A stretch of 64,000 nucleotides of DNA from contig OV277868.1 of the NCBI GenBank assembly GCA_922989275.2, forward strand, positions 14,008,291 to 14,072,290, given 5' to 3'. Under the pieces are notes generated by a model. The model searched no databases. It was not told where the DNA came from and saw only the letters and a list, made by a program, of their open reading frames with translations. Source of the DNA: Gari tellinella. Its lineage: Eukaryota; Mollusca; Bivalvia; Cardiida; Psammobiidae. Within the stretch, counting starts at the first letter, position 1. Every line of letters starts with the position of its first letter. Below, in pieces: positions 56,721 through 64,000 of the stretch. A program made the position numbers and the translations under genes.

Positions 56721-57060
56721 CAAAAGAGCGTGATGAGTAAAAAATAGCAAAGTTACAATTGTTTGTCAAAAAATATTTCTTAATCGAGTTGTGAAAAAGA
56801 GATACAGTTTTGCCGGAAACTTACCCATGACTTCCACGTTTCTGTATTGTGGTTCATGTGGCTGTTTTATAGCAAACTCTCCTGACGACGTTACGTTACT
56901 GTTGGCCTGCCTAGTAGTTGATGCTCACGAACATCGCCAGGAGTTTGCCATCGTGTAAGAAGTCTCAATTATCGGCATATTACAATTTAATGCCCTTGAT
57001 ATGGCGCGAGCTGACAAAGCAGCCATCAGCATGCCAATTGCGCGTTAGCACTCATTTTCA

Positions 57061-57983
57061 AACAAGAGGGCCTTAAGGCCCTGATATCGCTCACCTATTG
57101 TACTGAAGCTTGACAGCTTTACCTTTCTGTTTCACCAGTTTTAATCTAAATCCATTCAAATTTGTAGTATAGCATGTAAACAATTTTGGAACACAACCTC
57201 ATAAATCTAGTATAATAGAGTACTTCAAGGGCAGATAACTAGAGCCTAAACAATACTGAAATGAAGCCTTTTCTAGCATTTAAAAGTATATCAAGGGCAG
57301 ATAACTTATAATTGCCACAATGATTAGATTTCGACAATAATTGCACCCCTTTGAAAACTTATACCTATATACTTTGAGTACAAGTATAATCAAAATCCAT
57401 TGAATACTGTAGTTTCCAGAGTGTAAACGCTGTATGTTATGGCATTTTCAGCAATTCAAGGGCAGATAACTCTTGATCTATTGGTCCGATTTCAAACATA
57501 ATCACACTCATTCAAATTCTTATGTTCAAATACAATCTGAGCAAGTTTGAAAAAGAATGGATATAATTGTGGCCTCTAGAGTGTAAACACCCTTAAATAT
57601 GACATTTTCAGCTATTCAAAGGTAGATAACTCTTGACCTATCAGTCTGATTTCAACCATAATCGATCTGAACTCTTTAGTCATATACAATTTGAGCAAGT
57701 TTGAGATAGATTGGATAAAAATTGTGGTCTATAGAGTGTAAACACGTTAAATATGACATTTTCAGCAATTCAAAGGTTTATAACTCTTGACCTATGATTT
57801 CAACCATAATCAAACTCATTCGAACTCTTTTGGTAATATACATTCTGAGCAAGTTTGAGAAAGATTGGATACATATTGTGGCCTCTAGAGTGTAAACATT
57901 AAAATTGTTTACGACGCAGGCCGGACGCCGAACATTCAAGTATTGCAAAAGCTAACCCTGAGCAAGCTCAGGTGAACTAAAAA
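57061..57983. mobile_element. GCTCACCTG-type element, copy 3
   Basis: It starts AACAAGAGGGCCTTAAGGCC and TATCGCTCACC, and ends GCTAACCCTGAGCAAGCTCA plus GGTGAACTAAAAACTG. The interior matches copy 2 at 42251 with fewer internal ~160-bp repeats. The short palindrome GGGCCTTAAGGCCC lies at its left end. It is the cleanest uninterrupted copy for defining the family's ends. Confidence 0.8.
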
Positions 57984-58289
57984 CTGAAAACAAACTATAG
58001 GGGAAGGGTTAAGGAATTAATATGCTTCCTTTCTGGTTGACCTTGTGAGATCAGACTAATCCTTTTAGTCTGCCTACGGATCGAAAATAAGGCTCTGGAA
58101 AATGGGTCTCATGGCATGTCGTGTAGACGGGCAACATCCACTTGATTTATATTCAACATACGAACAATTCTAGGGGGGATGTAAAGTAAGTTCTTAGGCG
58201 CGTATTAAGGTCAGAAATAGGTCAAAGGTCATTGGGTGCAGATTTTTGCATACCATAATATAAACCTAACTTTATTTACATTCCAAATA

Positions 58290-58810
58290 TATCAAATGAA
58301 CTATTATTGGTTACAAATAGTTCACAAATGTCTGTACTTGCTAAATATTATCAAAAAAGTAAAATATTACTGTCAATGTCCTTTTCCAGGGGCAATAACT
58401 CTGATTTTCCTCATTCTTTTTTATATTTTTATAGTTAATTTTTCGTTATTTTTGTCTGTGTTCTTATAACATCAAATTATTTTTATGTTTCTTTACACCT
58501 TTGACATAAAGTAACAATTCTAAATGCAAATGGAAGTAAATATTACAGCCAATGCCCTTTTCCAGGGGCAATAACTCTGATTTTTCTCTTTCTATTATAT
58601 TTTTTATGGGAATTTGTTTTCGTTATTTTTTTACTGTTTTCTTATAACATCAAACTTTTGTATGTTTCTTTACACCTTTGACATAAAGCAACGATTCAAT
58701 ATGCAAATAAAAGTAAAAATTACAGTCAATGCTCTATTCCAGGGGCAATAACTCTGTTTTTTCTGTTCCATATCTCCTTTTTAATAGGAATTATGATAAT
58801 TAATTGTTAT
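58290..58810. repeat. 176-bp tandem duplication (three partial copies)
   Basis: TTTTCCAGGGGCAATAACTC occurs at 58382 and 58558, with a variant at 58735, giving a 176-177-bp period. CTTATAACATCAAA and TTTCTTTACACCTTTGACAT also repeat. Copies are imperfect and AT-rich. No coding potential beyond incidental short frames. Confidence 0.8.
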
Positions 58811-59497
58811 GCTATTTGCAATCACTCATAGATAACCTAAACAAGAAATATCTTTAAAAAAGATATTCGGCGGAATGAGTGGTTGAACTAAGGCTATATA
58901 GATGAAATTGGGTGTGCAAAATTAAATGAAATTGAGGTTTTCAAAGAATTGTAATATCTTGGATTGAAAAGCAAAAAAAATTGAAACAGTTACTTTTATT
59001 TAAAATGCAAAACTATCATGTACAGAAATGCAAAACAGAACAATAATTTAACTCATATCCTAGCTACTGGTAGGAGATCCTCACATTAATCTATTGTTCT
59101 ATATATCAAACTTCATTCATAGAGTTTCTTGTAACAAACTATAGCATACACAAATGTACAGATACAACAGTCTGCTGAACTTCGACTGCCACTCTTGTAA
59201 ATAATGATGAAACAACACGATTGTGTTTAACTCACTTGAGGCCATTAATTTTATATATAATATTGCATTAAATGTATGGTAAATGTGTACAAATAGTTAA
59301 CAATTCAAACAAATTGGTAGTAAACAATTAAAAAACACCTAGCTTCCTCTGTATATCTATAAAAAGATTTCAGATGTCATATCTTAAAATAGAAGTATAA
59401 TTGCATCATCCCAGTGTAAACAGTGCAGTCTGTATCTCTAAATTTTACACTCACAGTCCACATGTGGTAAAACTGTAATTGGACATAGACCAGCCTA

Positions 59498-59688
59498 CAG
59501 GGCTCCAGATAAGAGGGAGTAAACTAAACAAATCACATTTTTTCACTCCTTTCAGCACCAAACCCTATGGTGTTACCACTCATTTTTTTTGTCTCGAAGA
59601 GACAATTCAAATGTATAGTGACACCACAGGGTTTAATGCACAAATAAAGATTTTAAGTTTTGAAATAATTCCCTTATCTGGAGCCCTG
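59498..59688. mobile_element. hAT-type MITE (191 bp)
   Basis: The ends are CAGGGCTCCAGATAAGAGGG and the inverse of CAGGGCTCCAGATAAGGGAA, the CAGGG-type terminus of hAT elements. Inside, AACCCTATGGTGTTACCA is mirrored by TGACACCACAGGGTTT, so the element is nearly a complete foldback. An exact 8-bp target duplication is not evident. It accounts for most of the small open frame at 59479-59781, so that frame is not a gene. Confidence 0.75.
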
Positions 59689-60061
59689 GCTACTATCCAA
59701 TCAGACTATTCAGTTTCAACAGGTGCTCTTAATTCTAAATTTCTGATCAAATATAATTGGTTGAAATGTGTGGCCAAATAGAAAGTGTGACTAAATAGAA
59801 ACCAGTCAGCACCGCCGAAAAACTTTAATTGGTCGAAAAATCTAGGAATAGAATTTTCGTGACAGAAAAAACAATTATAAGTCACAAACAAGGGCGATTA
59901 CTCTTAAAATAAGCCAGTAAATCACGTATTCTGTTCATTTCTGCTATAATAGCTGGGCACATTAGAGAAAAAATCATAAACTTGATATACAATCATCAAA
60001 GTAGGTTTACATAATATACTGATATGGCCTTTCTTTCAACAAAAAGCCCTGTTGCACCGTA

Positions 60062-60106
60062 AACATTCAAAATGGCCGCCATTTTTCAAGATGGCCGCCA
60101 TTTTCG
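60062..60106. promoter_or_regulatory. Tandem YY1-like motifs
   Basis: AAAATGGCCGCCATTTTTC and AAGATGGCCGCCATTTTCG, 23 bp apart, each contain GCCGCCATTTT, which fits the vertebrate YY1 consensus (GCCGCCATNTT). Each is also a near-palindrome. In a repeat-rich intergenic context this may be incidental. Confidence 0.35.
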
Positions 60107-60464
60107 GTTCTCATATACCATTTCTCTTCTAACATTTGACATGTATGACCAAATGTTATACTTTTGGTGTTTAAATATATGTTTTTAAGCATTGGCAAGG
60201 TAATCAAGAAAATTTTAAATTGATTTGAAGCTTACTTTAATGCATAATGACCAATGTTTGAAAAAGAAACGTGTTTGCTTTAAGATGACCGTTACCTTTT
60301 GCACTAATGATTAATTTCGTTTCTTAAATTTTCTCATACATGACCATTAGTCAAACTTTCGGAGTCAAAGGTAGTGTTAAAAATCACTAATTTTGTGATT
60401 GTATATTTATTAAAGAACTTGTTTAGTTGGGTATTGACTTACTTTTGGCAAATACATATACATG

Positions 60465-60579
<115 letters not shown>

Positions 60580-60779
60580 TTAAAAAATAGATGATGTATT
60601 ATAGGCTTTTAAAAACAATTTTATTTCTTCAAACAATGCATCACGCCGACATTATTTTATATATATATATATACATGTATATATGGTTTATGAATAGTAA
60701 AGTAGTAAATCCTGTTTGTTGTTGTATTATTGCTTATGATGTGTGTATATATTCATTGTCATATTCACAAATTTATTAA

Positions 60780-61500
60780 TCTGAACAAAAGCGGCAACAT
60801 CTAAAATACAGGCATCTGTCACTGCAATCAGTTCTCTTTAGCGCATACGCTTAATCTTCGCAACTATATGTATATCTATATCCAATAAATAGCAGCCTAG
60901 TCTAATGTATCAGCAATATATTTCCTTCATTCACACTCTACTGGACACTTCTATTATTTTGCGTAATGCCACAAAACACAAGATATTTAGTAAACAAATA
61001 ATTTCGTGTGTTTAAACAAAGCTGCTTGGCTTGTAGGAATTGCGAAGTAAGGTTTTTTCCACTATCAGGCAAACACGTCCAGTCCAACACAATAATTGCA
61101 TTAAATACAACTTATCTAATGGCTTGTCATACATAGCAATCGCAATGTTTTCAAGACTTTACTGTTTCTACATTTTAACTAATAGTAAATAAACAATAAA
61201 TTGTAAATGTAAAATATTTTCCATGAAATGCATTCGATGTGGTCCATGCAGCCTTTTCTCTTTCCATATCTAATACGAATTAACAGAACACGAAAATAAT
61301 GCGTTGATTGTGTATGTTCAGATCTCACAGTGTCAATTAACAAAAATATTAACTTCATTACGGGAAACCAGCTCAAGTTTGTGTAACCCGAGTGGCCGGT
61401 AAAGGAAGTACAACCCGGGTCGAGTTCGTGTAATCTTTATTATATAGACGAAAGGTCAGCTGGTCGGATGAAATAAACTATAATGAAAGTCTCAAATATA
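60780..61500. other. Stretch with no identified gene
   Basis: AT-rich DNA with only short overlapping frames. I see no repeat or coding signal I can name. Confidence 0.4.
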
Positions 61501-61514
61501 GAGCACTTAATTAT

Positions 61515-61540
61515 TGCACGGCGCGTCCACGCGCCGTGCA
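61515..61540. repeat. Perfect GC-rich hairpin
   Basis: TGCACGGCGCGT, then CC, then ACGCGCCGTGCA gives 12-nt perfect arms around a 2-nt loop. The surrounding 200 bp is AT-rich, so the GC hairpin stands out. It may be the centre of a decayed foldback element. Confidence 0.8.
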
Positions 61541-61924
61541 CTTTGTATTCGTTCGTGGTTGCTAGGCATGGGTGTCGCCATATTGGCAAAAGCTATCATT
61601 CGGAACCCTCGATTTTTATCTATCAAGTGGTTATTTTGAGCATTCGAAAGCACTAGGCTATTCAGTCCGGATCTAATCGAAGGGGTTGTCGTTTACGAAC
61701 TTTAGTGTCCTTTTTGCGAATTTTATTGCAGTTTAAAAAAGAATCAGAATGTCCTGCAGTTACTCTATTGTAACGAAATTGAAGGCTGCTACAAAACAAA
61801 ACATAAATAATCGAAATTCAATCGGTATTTTTGAGTTTCTGGTTCTCTTATAATACTATTGGGCGGAAGCGAGTGAAAATCCTCCTTTCTGCATCGCATA
61901 ACCCATTTTGATAAAATCGTAGGA

Positions 61925-62275
61925 TGTGATGAATAAATCTGTATCTGTATCTGTTCTGGTACGTAGAAGGGCCACTGCTGGCATAAATTCTACGGGGTGG
62001 AGTGTTCTAGTAGCGCTGTGGGAGGGCTTCTTTGAAGACCTCGACTGTAGGCGCGCACACTATACTGTTATCAAGGTGGTTCCACTTTACGAGTGTGTCC
62101 ACGAAAAAGGAATGCTTATATTGTTCAGTGTGAGCTATAGGGATATCAAATGCACGAGAGTTTTTTGTAGCGTGCCTATCAAGTATATTATTTGTTTCAC
62201 AGTCAGTATAGATTTTGGGTTTTACAATGCGTCTTTTTCTTTTCTTAGTCAGGTATGAATCTGGGTCCACTGCCG
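61925..62275 (-). mobile_element. LINE 3'-end fragment with GATACA tail
   Basis: On the minus strand, the translation near 62020-62110 reads KHSFFVDTLVKWNHLDNSIV, then TVEVFKEAL. This matches the extreme C-terminus of many invertebrate LINE ORF2 proteins (SFFPRT...WNxLPxxIVxAxSLxxFKxxL). Downstream on that strand is a tail containing CAGATACAGATACAGAT (plus 61940-61956), a typical LINE 3' simple-repeat tail. The rest of ORF2 is missing. It borders a small GACCCCC-type minisatellite. Confidence 0.65.
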
Positions 62276-62295
62276 GTGTAACGAAGTGTTTTGAC

Positions 62296-62412
62296 CCCCA
62301 TCGAAAAGTGACCCCCCGGTCAAAATTCGACGTCGTAGAATGACCTCCCATCGTCGAATTATGACCTCCCATCGTCGAATTATGACCCCCCTGTCGAAAT
62401 ATGACCCCCTTC
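62296..62412. repeat. Short TCGAATTATGACC minisatellite
   Basis: The word CCCATCGTCGAATTATGACC repeats two to three times with diverged flanking forms (CCGGTCAAAATTCGACGTCG, then TAGAATGACC). The related but longer array at 63262-63590 uses the same TAGAATGACC ending, so both belong to one family. It produces the Gly/His/Ser-rich N-terminus of a minus-strand frame that continues into the LINE fragment. Confidence 0.75.
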
Positions 62413-62532
62413 AAAAATCCTTGATATTTTGTTTAAAGTCAGTTTTGCATATGTTAAAATTGTTTTAAACCTAAGTTTTGAGTGAATAAATTATATTGAT
62501 TGAATTGTAAGTGTGTCTGCCTATCAATGGAC

Positions 62533-62612
62533 AACCTTATGGGTATCGAACCCAGAACCGTTTACCCTTTTACAAGTATACATTTACGATCTACCAATTA
62601 CTCTTGTTCGAT
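62533..62612 (-). mobile_element. Possible tRNA-derived SINE head
   Basis: On the minus strand, GAGTAATTGGTAGATC (A-box-like) and GGGTTCGATACCC (B box) lie about 40 nt apart, as in a tRNA gene. The intervening and flanking bases do not fold into an obvious complete tRNA by eye. It could be a tRNA pseudogene or the head of a SINE; I could not identify a tail or target duplication. Confidence 0.4.
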
Positions 62613-63179
62613 TATTGATTTAATTTCCACGTAGCAGGCTGAGTAAGCCCCAATCACACATGCACCACGTCTCCGAGAAAGCGTATGATCAGAATTTACA
62701 ATACGCTCGTATTGACATTCATTCCAAGAAATCTTCCTATCTTGCCGCGGTTTCTTTGGTTTAACCAACTACCCCACAGCCTTTTTCTAGCTTTAAAGAC
62801 AGATGACCACTTAGAGCAGGTTAAAAGTAAAGCAGATTGCGCATTCTGCTTTACTTCAGCCTGCTTTAATGTACACTTTGCTAGGATATAGAAACTATTT
62901 TCTTATGGTATATATCCATGACTGTATAAAGTTGATCTTTTATCTCCAGTAGAGGAATAAAAAGATCAAAGGCGTAAAATTCGTATTTATTAGGTAATGC
63001 CTTAACATATTTTCATAGAGGATGTTTTGATTTGTCGGAACTTATCCCTTTTGTCAAGAAATAAGAAGAATGCAGGTCGGTTGTTTTGAGTTGGCTTTTG
63101 TGTCTTTTGTCAACACTTGCTATGTTGTGCGTTTATAGTTTACCATGTTGAGTGTAAAGTTAATTGCATTTACTAAACA

Positions 63180-63218
63180 ACAAGCAAACAAACAAACAAA
63201 CAAGCAAACAAAAAGCGA
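63180..63218. repeat. (CAAA)n microsatellite
   Basis: CAAACAAACAAACAAACAAG and neighbouring units form a short simple repeat of about 9 units with CAAG variants. Confidence 0.9.
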
Positions 63219-63261
63219 TCAAAATCGGAAGCTGCGTTATGTTGCCTCATTGCACATAACA

Positions 63262-63590
63262 CCATTCAGTGTCGTAGAAAGACTCCGGTCAATATTCTAG
63301 CTCGTATTTTGACACCACGGCCATTATTCGATATCATAGTTTGACTCGCCGGTCATTATTCGATGTCGTAGAATGACCCCCGGTCATTATTCGATGTCGT
63401 AGAATGACTCCCCGGTCATTATTCGATGTCGTAGAATGACCCCGGTCATTATTCGATGTCGTAGAATGACCCCCTGATATCATTCTATTTCATAGAATGC
63501 CACCCCTGCCCCGATATGGCAATTACCGTTTTTGATGTCAAAATAAGACCCATTGTCATTTTTCAATGTCGTAGAATAACCCCGCCATGG
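63262..63590. repeat. ~31-bp TCGATGTCGTAGAATGACC minisatellite
   Basis: Units of 30-32 bp (CCGGTCATTATTCGATGTCG plus TAGAATGACCC) are nearly identical over 63340-63480, with diverged copies on both sides. The poly-C at the junction varies in length and accounts for the period differences. It is unrelated in sequence to the large 31-bp minisatellite. Confidence 0.9.
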
Positions 63591-63599
63591 TTGCGATCA

Positions 63600-64000
63600 G
63601 CTCCCTGAGGGTAAATTCATATCAGATTGCTAATTACCTAAATCATTGGATGCTTCTATGTTGTACAATATACTGTCAATAATCTAATCAATTTTCATAG
63701 TCACATGCCGCAATGTTTCTGTTGCGACACATTGTTAGATGATGAATGTCATTGGAACCGATGTAAATATTACAAATACATGTTCTTTAAAAGGGGGATA
63801 CATATTTTTACTCGTTCACGTAACGTTTATTGGTATAGAGTACCACTGATGGACTGTAAACTACGCTCAATAAAGTGTCAAATATCTTCAAGAATAGAAA
63901 CAGGCTAAGGAGTAAAGGGTCAACTAATCAGGTCTGACATAATGCATCTAACAGACAATGTATTTGAAACTTTAATGATGTTATGTCCAACAGTAACATT
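63600..64000. other. Window end, no gene recognised
   Basis: A plus-strand frame of 67 aa (63705-63908) begins MPQCFCCDTLLDDECHWNRC and is Cys-rich at its start. I do not recognise it and see no support for it as a gene. It could continue a transposon outside the window. Confidence 0.3.

Noticed and set aside
59479..59781. 100-aa plus-strand frame as a gene
   Set aside because: Most of it lies in a hAT-type MITE with inverted ends.
62007..62414. 135-aa minus-strand frame as one protein
   Set aside because: Its N-terminal half is a minisatellite and its C-terminal half the end of a LINE ORF2; a chance fusion.

Overview
This looks like eukaryotic, repeat-dominated DNA, most probably from a bivalve mollusc. 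That assignment is an inference from repeat style: blocks bounded by GCTCACCTGAG / CTCAGGTGAGC termini, AGGGAGGTAAT motifs, a tRNA-derived SINE with a molluscan-looking 3' half, and many clades of decayed LINEs. I see no convincing intact host gene, no rRNA and no functional tRNA gene. Almost every open frame is a decayed transposon fragment or an accident of a stop-free tandem repeat.

The dominant feature is a degenerate 31-bp minisatellite (GAACCATCTGAAACGCCATC followed by GGAACGTTCCT). It fills about 20.8 kb, roughly a third of the window and about 670 units, in blocks at 7.8-8.9, 12.8-19.6, 19.8-21.6, 29.4-32.2, 36.4-42.0, 45.3-47.9 and 49.4-49.8 kb. All blocks lie in the same orientation. 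At several breaks the interrupting DNA is a recognisable insertion: a SINE at 18.9 kb, a TIR transposon at 42.0-45.3 kb, a solo LTR at 47.9-49.4 kb and a GCTCACCTG-type element at 32.2-36.4 kb. The simplest reading is one long array broken up by transposons. Within it, 36.5-41.2 kb is about five near-identical copies of an 892-bp higher-order unit. The unit core GGAACGTTCCTGAAC matches the three-pentamer heat-shock element nGAAn-nTTCn-nGAAn. That is the observation I find most worth testing.

Layout. 0.3-3.7 kb: decayed Ty3/Gypsy element (gag knuckle, protease, RNase H, integrase) with a foldback element and a LINE fragment nested inside. 4.07-5.09 kb: one reading frame broken by in-frame stops but no frameshift. 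5.15-7.6 kb: two minus-strand LINE fragments. 9.9-12.8 kb: a transposon-like unit with imperfect terminal inverted repeats carrying a 42-bp minisatellite. 21.6-24.2 kb: unrecognised DNA, then a cluster of hairpin-forming elements including a perfect 67-bp inverted repeat. 24.2-27.7 kb: L1/Tx1-like LINE. 27.8-29.4 kb: CR1/L2-like LINE on the minus strand. 32.4-35.35 kb: a third LINE nested in a GCTCACCTG-type element. 50.3-57 kb: foldback elements, PIF/Harbinger and Tc1/IS630 transposase scraps. 57-64 kb: another GCTCACCTG element, a hAT-type MITE, an (AT)n tract, LINE and SINE remnants and a small minisatellite.

The parts do not form a pathway. Their relationships are insertion order and tandem amplification: array first, transposons into it, then local re-amplification.
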